Shown here: piece after piece, positions 8,448 to 16,107 of the stretch | How the letters are laid out: every line of letters starts with the position of its first letter | Numbering within the stretch: position 1 is the first letter of the stretch | NCBI GenBank assembly: GCA_019454185.1 | Contig: CP075368.1 | Coordinates: 2,645,649 to 2,709,648 of the forward strand | DNA length: 64,000 nt | From: Phycisphaeraceae bacterium | GTDB taxonomy: Bacteria > Planctomycetota > Phycisphaerae > Phycisphaerales > UBA1924 | Direction of reading: 5' to 3' | The notes under the pieces: generated by a model | What the model was told of the DNA's origin: nothing | The model's database searches: none | The model's input: only the letters and a program-made list of their open reading frames with translations | Made by a program: the position numbers and the translations under genes

Positions 8448-9326
8448 ATGACTCCACTGCAAGCCATCATCCTCGGACTCGTCGAAGGAATCACCGAGTA
8501 TCTCCCGGTGAGTTCCACGGGACACCTGATCCTCGCGGCGGCGTTCCTGAAGCTCGACGACCCATCCGTCAAGTCGTCTGTTGATGCGTTCAACATCGTG
8601 ATCCAGGGAGGGGCGATCCTTGCCGTGCTCGGGCTCTACTTCCCGCGGGTTCTCTCGATGCTGCGGGGCCTGATCGGGAAGGACAGGGATGGCCTGCGGC
8701 TGGCGATCAATATCCTGATCGCGTTTCTGCCGGCCGCGGTGCTGGGTGTGCTGCTGGACAACTGGATCAGCTCCAAGCTCTTCTCTCCGGGGCCGGTGAT
8801 CGCAGCTCTCATCGTTGGGGGCGTGTACATGATCGCTCTCGACATCTGGCGGAAGAAGAAGTACCCGGCAGTCGCTGCCGATGCACCGCAGCCGGGGCTC
8901 GACATCAATGACCTCACGCCAACGAAGGCGCTCATCATCGGTGTTGTGCAGTGCATCGCGATGTGGCCGGGGACGAGCCGCTCGATGATGACGATCACGG
9001 CGGGCGTGATGGCCGGGCTTCGGCCGGCGAAAGCGGCGGAGTTCAGTTTCTTGCTGGGGTTGCCGACGCTGGGCGGGGCGTGCTGCTACAAGCTGTTGAA
9101 AAACCTGAAGCACGCCTCCGAGACGGGTGAGGCGAACCTGTTCGAGCAGCTCGGGTACACGCCGGTGGTGCTGGGGATCGTGGTTGCCGCGGTTTCTGCG
9201 GCGTTCGCGGTGAAGTGGCTTGTGGGGTTTCTGAACAAGCACGGGCTGACGCCGTTCGGCGTCTATCGGATCATTCTGGGCGTGGTTCTCGGGGCCCTGG
9301 TGCTGGCGGATATCGTGAAGTTCTAG
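8448..9326 (+). CDS. uppP: Undecaprenyl-diphosphatase UppP/BacA
   Basis: A 292-residue polytopic membrane enzyme that dephosphorylates undecaprenyl diphosphate, regenerating the lipid carrier for peptidoglycan and surface polysaccharide. Both signature loops are present: the N-terminal LVEGITEYLPVSSTGHLIL (about residues 10-28) with the catalytic Glu/Ser/His set, and the internal MWPGTSRSMMTITAG (about 174-188). About eight hydrophobic segments follow the usual repeat topology. Overexpression of this family is known to give bacitracin resistance. It stands with the other wall genes of this region and is followed at once by a palindromic repeat and serA. Confidence 0.96.
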   Translation: MTPLQAIILGLVEGITEYLPVSSTGHLILAAAFLKLDDPSVKSSVDAFNIVIQGGAILAVLGLYFPRVLSMLRGLIGKDRDGLRLAINILIAFLPAAVLGVLLDNWISSKLFSPGPVIAALIVGGVYMIALDIWRKKKYPAVAADAPQPGLDINDLTPTKALIIGVVQCIAMWPGTSRSMMTITAGVMAGLRPAKAAEFSFLLGLPTLGGACCYKLLKNLKHASETGEANLFEQLGYTPVVLGIVVAAVSAAFAVKWLVGFLNKHGLTPFGVYRIILGVVLGALVLADIVKF

Positions 9327-9331
9327 TCCGA

Positions 9332-9356
9332 GGCGGCACTGCTCTCCAGAGCGGTG
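9332..9356 (-). repeat. 25-bp palindromic repeat, copy 1 (inverted)
   Basis: This is the reverse complement of the copy at 9438-9462 with two mismatches. It contains the palindromic core CGCTCTGGAGAGC (read on the minus strand). It lies six bases after the uppP stop codon, where its hairpin could also end transcription. Confidence 0.7.
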
Positions 9357-9387
9357 TCCGATTCATGCGTCGCTCTCTTTACTCTCG

Positions 9388-10722
9388 ATGGAACAAACAC
9401 GCATGGTGCCATCACCCACAACTTCAAGCCCAAGTACCACCGCTCTGGAGAGCGGTGCCACCCAATCCACTCCGCTTCCGACCTCATTCCCGAAGGATCG
9501 GATCAAGATCCTGCTGCTGGAGGGTGTCCACCCGCGCGGGGCGGACATCCTGCGTGCCGAGGGGTTCCATGTTGAGTGTCACGCGAAGGCGCTGGAGGGG
9601 GATGCGCTGCTGAAGGCGGCGTCGGATGCGCACGTGATCGGGATTCGCTCCAAGACCACGATCACGCCGGAGGTTCTCGCGGCGGCTCCGCGTTTGCTGA
9701 CGATCGGCTGCTTCTGCATCGGCACCAATCAGGTCGGCACGCGTGAGGCGTGCGACCGGGGGATTCCGGTCTTCAATAGCCCCTTCAGCAACACGCGTTC
9801 GGTCGCCGAGCTCACGATCGCGGAGGTCATCTCGCTCAATCGCTCGCTGGTGGATAAGTCCGTGGGTCTGCACAGGGGTGATTGGGACAAGTCCGCGACC
9901 GGGGCCCACGAGATCCGCGGGCGGACGCTGGGGATTGTCGGGTATGGGCACATCGGTTCGCAGGTTTCGGTGCTCGCCGAGGCGATGGGGATGCGTGTGC
10001 TGTTCTATGACATTGCGCCGAAGCTCGCGCTGGGCAACGCGAAGCAGGTTCGCACGCTGGGCGAGTTGCTTGCAGAGTCGGACACTGTCACGCTGCATGT
10101 ACCCGCGACGTCGAGCACCGACAACCTGATCGGCCGAGGACAGATCGCGCAGATGCGATCGGGCGCGTTCCTGATCAACAACGCCCGGGGCACAGTCGTT
10201 GATCTCGACGCGCTCGCCGATGGGTTGCGATCGGGGCGCATCGCGGGAGCGGCGCTCGATGTCTTCCCGGTTGAGCCCGCGGGCAAGGGCGACGCGTTTG
10301 TGTCGCCGGTTCAGGGGCTGAAGAACGTCATCCTGACGCCCCACATCGGCGGCAGCACCGAGGAGGCGCAGGAGAGCATCGCCGTTGATGTCGTCGGCAA
10401 GCTCGCCCGCTTTGTGAACAACGGCTCGACGACCGGCGCGGTGAACGTCCCCGAGGTCGATCTGCCCGAGCAGGTGCGCACCGACGGACAGATCGAGCAC
10501 CGGACCCACCGCATCCTGCACTTTCACAGGAATGTGCCGGGCGTTCTCGGGCACATCAACGCGATCACGGCGGAGCTGGGCGTCAATGTCAACGCCCAGT
10601 ATCTCCGCACCAATGAGCAGATCGGCTATGTCGTGCTCGACGTGGACCCTTCCGATGCTCCATCGCTCGACGATCGTCTGCGGACCGTGCCGGACACGAT
10701 CCGCGTGCGTGCGCTGTGGTGA
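9388..10722 (+). CDS. serA: D-3-phosphoglycerate dehydrogenase (E. coli-type, with ACT domain)
   Basis: First step of serine synthesis: oxidation of 3-phosphoglycerate with NAD. The 444-residue protein aligns by eye along its length with E. coli SerA: GCFCIGTNQV (about residues 111-120), FNSPFSNTRSVAEL (about 130-143), the NAD-binding GIVGYGHIGSQ (about 182-192), NNARGTVVD with the catalytic Arg, LTPHIGGSTEEAQE with the catalytic His, and a C-terminal ACT domain (about 375-444) for serine feedback. The first 34 residues are an extra Ser/Thr-rich extension; part of it is encoded by a copy of a palindromic repeat (9438-9462). No later in-frame start is available, so the extension is probably translated, from ATG 9388 or 9403. 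Confidence 0.95.
   Translation: MEQTRMVPSPTTSSPSTTALESGATQSTPLPTSFPKDRIKILLLEGVHPRGADILRAEGFHVECHAKALEGDALLKAASDAHVIGIRSKTTITPEVLAAAPRLLTIGCFCIGTNQVGTREACDRGIPVFNSPFSNTRSVAELTIAEVISLNRSLVDKSVGLHRGDWDKSATGAHEIRGRTLGIVGYGHIGSQVSVLAEAMGMRVLFYDIAPKLALGNAKQVRTLGELLAESDTVTLHVPATSSTDNLIGRGQIAQMRSGAFLINNARGTVVDLDALADGLRSGRIAGAALDVFPVEPAGKGDAFVSPVQGLKNVILTPHIGGSTEEAQESIAVDVVGKLARFVNNGSTTGAVNVPEVDLPEQVRTDGQIEHRTHRILHFHRNVPGVLGHINAITAELGVNVNAQYLRTNEQIGYVVLDVDPSDAPSLDDRLRTVPDTIRVRALW
9438..9462 (+). repeat. 25-bp palindromic repeat, copy 2 (inside serA 5' coding region)
   Basis: Identical over 25 bases to the copy at 10873-10897. The core CACCGCTCTGGAGAGCGGTG is a perfect 20-base palindrome. It falls in the serA N-terminal extension, where it encodes TALESGAT. 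Confidence 0.8.
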
Positions 10723-10813
10723 TGGCGCCAACGAGGGCGACGCTCGGGCTGGAAGCGAACACTGCCGGCCGATCTTCGTGGTCGGCCGACTCGGATCGAG
10801 TGAGATGTGAGAG

Positions 10814-10829
10814 CCCCAGCATGCTGGGG
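10814..10829 (+). terminator. Hairpin(s) after serA, possible terminator
   Basis: CCCCAGCATGCTGGGG is a perfect palindrome followed by ATTCTCTTG. A second hairpin just upstream pairs CGGCCGA (10766-10772) with TCGGCCG (10782-10788). Together they probably end the serA transcript, though no long T-run is present. Confidence 0.45.
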
Positions 10830-10872
10830 ATTCTCTTGTGCAGGAAGTGGCCGATTGATGCGGCGATTTCAT

Positions 10873-10897
10873 CACCGCTCTGGAGAGCGGTGCCACC
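10873..10897 (+). repeat. 25-bp palindromic repeat, copy 3
   Basis: Exact match to the copy at 9438-9462, lying between serA and the convergent His-rich protein gene. Confidence 0.8.
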
Positions 10898-10919
10898 AAA
10901 GGCATCCGTCAGACAGGGC

Positions 10920-12275
10920 CTAGTGCCCGCCGGACTTCTTCTTCTCGTCCTTCTTCGCGCCGTGGCTGTCCTTCGTGCCGCCCGCGTCCTTCTTTGCCGC
11001 GCCTGCGGGTGCGTGCTTCGAGACGGCGTAGCCGTTCACGACGCGTGTGGTCTGGGTTGGTGCCCCGTGGCTGTCGCCCTTCTTTGCGCCATGGCTGTCC
11101 TTGGCACCGTGCGCATCTTTCGCACCGTGGCCCGAATCCGCCTTCGGTGATCCGTGGCCATCGCTCTTGGTGCCGTGGTCCGATGCGCCGGACGACTTGG
11201 GCTTTCCGCCGTCCTTCTTGTCGTGATCGGAATCGTGATCGTCGGCGTGGGTGTCCTTCGCGTGCGCATCGTCTGCGTGTGCGCCGCCGTGGAGCGAAGA
11301 GGGCGCGCTCGTCGCCTGGGGGCCCTGGGGTGTGTGGAACGCGATCAGATAGACCCACAGCCCCGCGGCCACGAAGAGCGTGTACGCCGCAAGCCACCCG
11401 ATCGATTGCTGCAACGAACGCTTCCCGGCGAGCGGAGCGGAGACAAGCCCGAGCGCGATCCGTGCTGGCTCGCTCGCGCCGATCGCGCCGCGCTTGAGCA
11501 GGGCGATCGCCCGTGACGACAGCGCGACGCCGGCCGATGTAACGGGCTGGTCGCTCACCGATGGCTGCGCGGGGGTTTGTGATGTCGGCTCACGGGCTGC
11601 GCCCGCGACTGCTGCGGTTGCCCCGACCACGGGCGCGGCGTGTGCGGCGGAATGCGGTGCCGCGGCCTCTTGGGCGTGGGGTGTCTCTGGTGCTTGCTCG
11701 GGCTCGGGAGGCGGAGGCGCCTCAAAGTCTCCAGCGAGAAGATCGTCGGTCAGTGCCGCGAGTTCGGCATCCAGTGACTGGATTGTGCCGGCATTCGAAT
11801 CCGCCGGCTCAGCCGTGGCGAGGGCTTCGGGTGGTTCGGTGCCTGAGTCGGTTGGGGTGACAACGTCTTCCGCCTCTTCGATTGGCCCGGCCGGGGCAGG
11901 ACCAACTTGTGGATTCTGGATGGAAGGTTCGGGGGGTGGTGCCGGGGGGGGTGCCGGGGGCGGCGCGAGGTCTGTCGGAAGTTCGGGGGCGACCTCGGAG
12001 ACAGTCGCTTGCAGGGCTTCGGCTTCTTTCAGTAGCACATCGAGCGACTTGGCCAACGACTCGTTCAGCGGGTCCTGGATCTGTTCGGAATGGTGCGTCG
12101 CCGCGGCGAGATCGTGTGCGTGCGGGTCGGCCGCCCCATCCTCGGGTGCTGAGACGGCAGCGGGCTCAGCGGGTTCCTCGGTGGTTGCCGACTGATCCTG
12201 CGCGGCTGACTCCAGCAACTCGTCGATGACGGAGTCGAGCGAAATCGGCTCGCCCTGGCTGGGTGTGTCGCTCAT
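10920..12275 (-). CDS. Acidic single-TM protein with His/Lys-rich repeat tail, unknown function
   Basis: A 451-residue protein from ATG 12275. Residues 1-240 are acidic and Pro/Ala-rich with low complexity; one transmembrane segment lies at about 292-313 (IGWLAAYTLFVAAGLWVYLIAF). The C-terminal 120 residues are rich in His, Asp, Lys and Gly, with recurring DSHGAKK / DAHGAKD / DTHADD units. Such a tail could bind divalent metal, but that is inference. I recognise no catalytic domain. A longer frame from 12482 adds 69 Gly/Arg-rich residues read through the C-tract region and is unlikely. The gene is divergent from rsmE across a C-tract spacer and convergent with serA. Confidence 0.7.
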   Translation of the reverse strand: MSDTPSQGEPISLDSVIDELLESAAQDQSATTEEPAEPAAVSAPEDGAADPHAHDLAAATHHSEQIQDPLNESLAKSLDVLLKEAEALQATVSEVAPELPTDLAPPPAPPPAPPPEPSIQNPQVGPAPAGPIEEAEDVVTPTDSGTEPPEALATAEPADSNAGTIQSLDAELAALTDDLLAGDFEAPPPPEPEQAPETPHAQEAAAPHSAAHAAPVVGATAAVAGAAREPTSQTPAQPSVSDQPVTSAGVALSSRAIALLKRGAIGASEPARIALGLVSAPLAGKRSLQQSIGWLAAYTLFVAAGLWVYLIAFHTPQGPQATSAPSSLHGGAHADDAHAKDTHADDHDSDHDKKDGGKPKSSGASDHGTKSDGHGSPKADSGHGAKDAHGAKDSHGAKKGDSHGAPTQTTRVVNGYAVSKHAPAGAAKKDAGGTKDSHGAKKDEKKKSGGH

Positions 12276-12427
12276 GCAATCCGCCAAAGTCCAACTCGTA
12301 TCATCGGGTGCGATCCGGAGAGACTCAAGGGGTCTCCACGATCGACCCACACCCCGACGCCGGAATACGCGATTCTCTCGGCTCCTGGTGGCATACGCCC
12401 GGTTCTCGGACGTCTCCGGTACCCGCC

Positions 12428-12480
12428 GCCCCCAACCTACCCCCCCCACTTTCCCCCCACTCACCCCCCACTTTCCGCCC
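12428..12480. repeat. C-tract-rich spacer between the His-rich gene and rsmE
   Basis: Five or more runs of 5-8 C separated by short ACTTT or ACTCA spacers; the complementary strand could fold into G-quadruplexes. The block lies 40 bp before the rsmE start. Confidence 0.6.
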
Positions 12481-12519
12481 ATTCACCGCCCGGCATGTGG
12501 AGAGCGGTACAGTCCGGGC

Positions 12520-13251
12520 ATGTCGGTCCACCGCATCTTCCTCCACGCTCAGACGCTCGAACCGGGTGTCATGATCAGCGTGTCCGGCGATGAGGCCCAG
12601 CACACGACGCGGGTCAAGCGTCTCAAGCAGGGCGATGCGATCGAGGTCCTGAACGGAACCGGCCAGATCGCTTCGGCGATCATTGAGCGCGTCGGTTCGC
12701 GAAAGAACTACCAACTCGACCTGCGCATCGAGGCCGTCGAGTCATACCCGCCCCCCTCGCCCCGTGTCGAAGTCTGGAGCGCGGCTCCGAAGGGGGCTCG
12801 CCTTGATGAGATGATCGAGGGACTGAGCCAGACCGGGTGTGTGCTCTGGCGTGCCCTGATCTGCGAGCGGACCATCGTCGAGCCCAGAGAAGGCAAGCTC
12901 GCGCGGCTTGAACGGATCGCGGTTGAGAGTGCGAAGCAGTGCGGCAGGGCGTGGACGATGCTGATCGGCGAGCCGATTGCGTTCCGAGATGCGCTCGCCG
13001 CGCCCGGTGCTGAGCGTGTGCTGATTGCGGACGCGACGGGGGTCAATGTTCGCGAGACGACTCGCAGCGCGTGCCGGAGCGTGCGCCTTCTGGTCGGCCC
13101 GGAGGGGGGGCTGAGCCCGGCGGAGATCACTTCGGCCAGGGCAGCGGGGATCGAGTTCGTGCGTCTTGGGCCTCACATCATGCGGATTGAGACCGCTGCG
13201 GTTGTGGGATGCGCGACGTTTCTGCAACTCGGGGGCAGCGACGGCGTTTAG
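12520..13251 (+). CDS. rsmE: 16S rRNA (uracil1498-N3)-methyltransferase RsmE
   Basis: A 243-residue SPOUT methyltransferase that methylates U1498 of 16S rRNA. It has an N-terminal PUA-like domain (HRIFLHAQTL, GDEAQHTTRVKRLKQGD, about residues 3-50) and a knotted C-terminal domain with LLVGPEGGLSPAEI (about 190-203) and LGPHIMRIETAAVVG (about 216-230), the standard RsmE signatures. QTGCVLWRALICERT is the usual SAM-domain helix. Start at ATG 12520 chosen because the family begins with a short stretch before HR-x-F; upstream in-frame sequence is C-tract-derived. It ends 39 bp before the next gene on the same strand. Confidence 0.93.
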   Translation: MSVHRIFLHAQTLEPGVMISVSGDEAQHTTRVKRLKQGDAIEVLNGTGQIASAIIERVGSRKNYQLDLRIEAVESYPPPSPRVEVWSAAPKGARLDEMIEGLSQTGCVLWRALICERTIVEPREGKLARLERIAVESAKQCGRAWTMLIGEPIAFRDALAAPGAERVLIADATGVNVRETTRSACRSVRLLVGPEGGLSPAEITSARAAGIEFVRLGPHIMRIETAAVVGCATFLQLGGSDGV

Positions 13252-13290
13252 AGTAAGAAGTCCGAAGACCAATCGGAGTTGGAGAAGATC

Positions 13291-14532
13291 ATGCAACGCA
13301 GGACCGTTCGTATGTGCCGCACACCCGTCGCCCGCCTGCTCCTTTCGGTTGTGATCTGCGCTGTGCCGGTTGTGAGCGCGAGAGCGATCGACCCGGATCG
13401 ACGCGAGAAGGCGGAGCGGATGGCGAGCCGCGCGATCGAGTGGCTCCGTGCTCAGCAGGACGATCGCACGGGGGGGTGGGCGCTTCCGCCTTCCGGCCCT
13501 GTGTACCCCGCGATCACCGGGCTGGTGGTGAACGGGATGCTGATGGAACCGGGGCAGGACGCGTCGGATCCGGATATCGATCGCGCTTTGCGGTTCATCC
13601 TTTCTTACGCGCAGGAAGACGGTGGCATCTACGACCAGATTCTCGCCAACTACAACACGTCGATCTGTCTTTCAGCGCTTGCAAGGGCACGCACGCCGGA
13701 GGCCCGGCGCGTGATCCCGGGTGCGCAGGCGTTCCTGCGCGGGTTGCAATACAGCGAGGCGGCGGACACCACCTCGCCCGCAGGTACGGAGACAAAGGTT
13801 GTCACAAGGGATCATCCGTTCTATGGGGGCGTCGGGTATGGCAACCATGGTCGTCCTGACAACAGCAATCTGAATCTCATGCTGCAGGCGCTGCACGATT
13901 CCGGCGTGCCCGGGGATGATCCGGCGTTCGAGCGGGCGCTCGTGTTTCTCGCACGCACGCAGATGCTGGACAGCGTGAACGACATGCCGTACGCCGATCA
14001 CTCATCTCAGGGCGGGTTTATCTATGCCACGAGCCCGAACGCCGAGAGCGTTGATCGGCTTGTGGGGCAATCGCAGGCGGGGATGATCGATGAGACGCTC
14101 GAGAACGGGCAGCAGATCAGCCGCCTGCGTGCGTACGGCTCGATGACGTATGCGGGGTTCAAGAGTTACATCTATGCGGATCTGAAGCGGGACGATCCGC
14201 GCGTGGTGGCGGCGTATGAGTGGCTCCGGAGCAACTACACCCTTGAGGAGAACCCTGGGATCGGCACGGACGGGATGTATTACTACTACGTCACCTTTGC
14301 ACGAGCTATGCATGCCTGGGGAGAAGAGACGATCGACATCGTGGTTCGCGGCTCCGGTGATGAACGGACCGAGACCCGCGATTGGGCCAATGACCTCATC
14401 GATCGACTGGCCACATTGCAGAATGAGGATGGGTCTTTCCGGAGTGTGGACGACCGGTGGATGGAGAACAACCCCGTGCTGATCACGGCGTATGGGCTGC
14501 TTGCGCTTCAGAACGCGCGGGGATTGAAGTAA
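13291..14532 (+). CDS. Secreted prenyltransferase/squalene-cyclase-fold repeat protein
   Basis: A 413-residue protein with a signal peptide (about residues 11-32, LLLSVVICAVPVVSARA). The mature part consists of alpha-alpha barrel repeats: AIEWLRAQQDDRTGGWALP (about 46-64), RFILSYAQEDGGIYDQ, FLARTQMLDSVNDM, LATLQNEDGSFRSVDDRW (about 370-387). The Q-x-x-D-G-x-W/F units are typical of the prenyltransferase/terpene cyclase toroid; in Planctomycetota such proteins are common and usually lack cyclase activity. I do not see the DxDD or DCTAE motifs of real squalene cyclases. Start at ATG 13291 after GGAG. Its role is probably structural or binding, in the periplasm or outside. Confidence 0.8.
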   Translation: MQRRTVRMCRTPVARLLLSVVICAVPVVSARAIDPDRREKAERMASRAIEWLRAQQDDRTGGWALPPSGPVYPAITGLVVNGMLMEPGQDASDPDIDRALRFILSYAQEDGGIYDQILANYNTSICLSALARARTPEARRVIPGAQAFLRGLQYSEAADTTSPAGTETKVVTRDHPFYGGVGYGNHGRPDNSNLNLMLQALHDSGVPGDDPAFERALVFLARTQMLDSVNDMPYADHSSQGGFIYATSPNAESVDRLVGQSQAGMIDETLENGQQISRLRAYGSMTYAGFKSYIYADLKRDDPRVVAAYEWLRSNYTLEENPGIGTDGMYYYYVTFARAMHAWGEETIDIVVRGSGDERTETRDWANDLIDRLATLQNEDGSFRSVDDRWMENNPVLITAYGLLALQNARGLK

Positions 14533-14631
14533 GTCCTGCGGGGGCCGGGCGATTCCTCCATTTCTCCATCGGGCGCCCGTCGCTCCGGGGAAGTGGCTGC
14601 GACAAGGGATATTGCTTCTCGACAGATGCCC

Positions 14632-14659
14632 TTGCGTCGAGGGTTGCAGTTTGTATATG
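14632..14659 (+). promoter_or_regulatory. Possible promoter of the lipoprotein gene
   Basis: TTGCGT (14632-14637) and TATATG (14654-14659) with a 16-bp spacer, 40 bp before the start at 14700. Weak match to sigma70 consensus. Confidence 0.3.
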
Positions 14660-14699
14660 CTGCTCCCTATCGCCCGCTGAGGCGCTCTGGGAGGTATAT

Positions 14700-15437
14700 A
14701 TGAATCGTTTGTTGTGTATCGTGGCGATCGCGATGTCTGCGTTCGGAATGGGGTGTGCCGAGAGCGCGGAAGATCAGGTGCTCGCACAGTACAAGCGCGG
14801 GGAAGAGGCGATCGCAGCGCTGGATGGCGCGGGGTGGCGGGCGACGATGTCCACGCAGAGCGTCGGGTGGCTGCAGGAGGAGCTCCGGCTTGCGCTGGAC
14901 GCATCGCTGGTCGAGACCCGGGCACTGGCACCGTCGAAGATGGAGATGGTGCTGGCTCTGCGGAACCGCCTCGATGCGCAGTCGCTCAGGTCGATGAGCG
15001 TTGACTCGCTGCTCGTATGGATGATCGAGCAGGACTTTGCCAGCGTTGATGCCGATTTCGGCGTCTACCCGTGCGGCGTGAAGTTCTCAGGGGAGACGGC
15101 CACGGTGCAGATGGGGATGGAGGTCGAGTCGTCGTCGCGCTCGCCACGGCTGCGGAGCGGTCGACGCGGGCGCGGGGTTGTCGGGGGGATCGTGTCGATC
15201 GCGGGGGCAGCGTCCAAGAAGAAGAACGTCGAGCCGATCGAGGGGTACACGCTGACGTATGTCAACATCGACGGCTTCTGGTACTCCGACAACTCCGAGA
15301 GCATGCGGGAGTATGACCAGATCATACGGGACGCGGCGAAGGAGGCGGGGCTGCCGGTTGATCGATACCTCTCGGAGCGCGAGAAAGAGGCGCACGGCTC
15401 GCTGAAGCCGACGATCTGGCTGCCGGTCGGGCGTTGA
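14700..15437 (+). CDS. Putative lipoprotein, unknown function
   Basis: A 245-residue protein beginning MNRLLCIVAIAMSAFGMGC, a short lipoprotein signal with Cys19 as the likely lipidated residue. The next 110 residues are predicted helical (EDQVLAQYKRGEEAIAALDG and following), then an Arg/Gly-rich link (about 145-165) and a hydrophobic VVGGIVSIAGAA stretch, then a beta-rich part with GYTLTYVNIDGFWYSD. That late pattern resembles DUF4878/nuclear-transport-factor-like lipoproteins, but I cannot assign it firmly. The Shine-Dalgarno GGGAGG at 14689-14694 supports the start. It is convergent with the Tpx gene, 15 bp apart. Confidence 0.75.
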   Translation: MNRLLCIVAIAMSAFGMGCAESAEDQVLAQYKRGEEAIAALDGAGWRATMSTQSVGWLQEELRLALDASLVETRALAPSKMEMVLALRNRLDAQSLRSMSVDSLLVWMIEQDFASVDADFGVYPCGVKFSGETATVQMGMEVESSSRSPRLRSGRRGRGVVGGIVSIAGAASKKKNVEPIEGYTLTYVNIDGFWYSDNSESMREYDQIIRDAAKEAGLPVDRYLSEREKEAHGSLKPTIWLPVGR

Positions 15438-15452
15438 GCGGCTGTTGCTCGC

Positions 15453-16055
15453 TCAACGAGCGTCGGAGGCAGCACGGGCGGCCTTGATCGCGCTGTCGTA
15501 ATCCGGCTCGCGGGACAGCTCGGGGACGATCTCCTGGTACCGCACGATCCCCGCGCCGTCGATCACCGTCACCGAGCGGGCGAGCAGCCCGTTCTCTTTG
15601 ATTCGCAGGGCGTAGTTGTCGCCGACCTGTCGGAGGCGGCTGTCGGAGAGCGTCTCCACGCGATCGATCCCCGCTGCGGCGCACCACTTCTTCTGCGTGA
15701 ACGGAAGATCCATCGACACCGTGACGACGGCGATCGACTCGCCGAGCGCGGAGGCACGCTCGTTGACGGCCCGTGTCTCGGCGTCGCAGACGGCGGTCTC
15801 GAGCGAGGGGATTGTCGCGAGGATCACGGTCTTGCCTCTGTAGTCTCGCAGGGACCGCTCGCTCATGTCGTTCGCGATCGCGACGAAGTCCGGTGCCGGC
15901 TTGCCGATCTGCGCCCCCGGACCGACACCCTGGAGCGTCAGCGGCGCGCCTCGCATCGTGACGAGCCCGGTCCGCTCGGTCGCTCTCTGGCTTGCTGCGC
16001 AACCGGCGATTGTCGCGAGGACTGCCGCCACACCACACACCATGACACGTTTCAT
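15453..16055 (-). CDS. tpx: Exported thiol peroxidase (Tpx-like peroxiredoxin)
   Basis: A 200-residue peroxiredoxin with an added lipoprotein-type leader (VMVCGVAAVLATIAGCAAS, Cys19 likely lipidated), so it probably works in the periplasm rather than the cytoplasm as in E. coli. The peroxidatic cysteine sits in the Tpx motif IPSLETAVCDAET and the resolving cysteine in KKWCAAAGIDRV, matching Cys61 and Cys95 of E. coli Tpx. VTLQGV-type and GKPAPDFVAI sequences at the N-terminus of the mature domain also match the family. The start at 16055 gives the leader; an in-frame ATG at 16244 adds unlikely Arg-rich sequence overlapping purK. Confidence 0.85.
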   Translation of the reverse strand: MKRVMVCGVAAVLATIAGCAASQRATERTGLVTMRGAPLTLQGVGPGAQIGKPAPDFVAIANDMSERSLRDYRGKTVILATIPSLETAVCDAETRAVNERASALGESIAVVTVSMDLPFTQKKWCAAAGIDRVETLSDSRLRQVGDNYALRIKENGLLARSVTVIDGAGIVRYQEIVPELSREPDYDSAIKAARAASDAR

Positions 16056-16107
16056 GCCTGATCTCCGTGCGCGTTCGCGCTGCGTCGTGGTCACGCTGAG
16101 CATGGGT

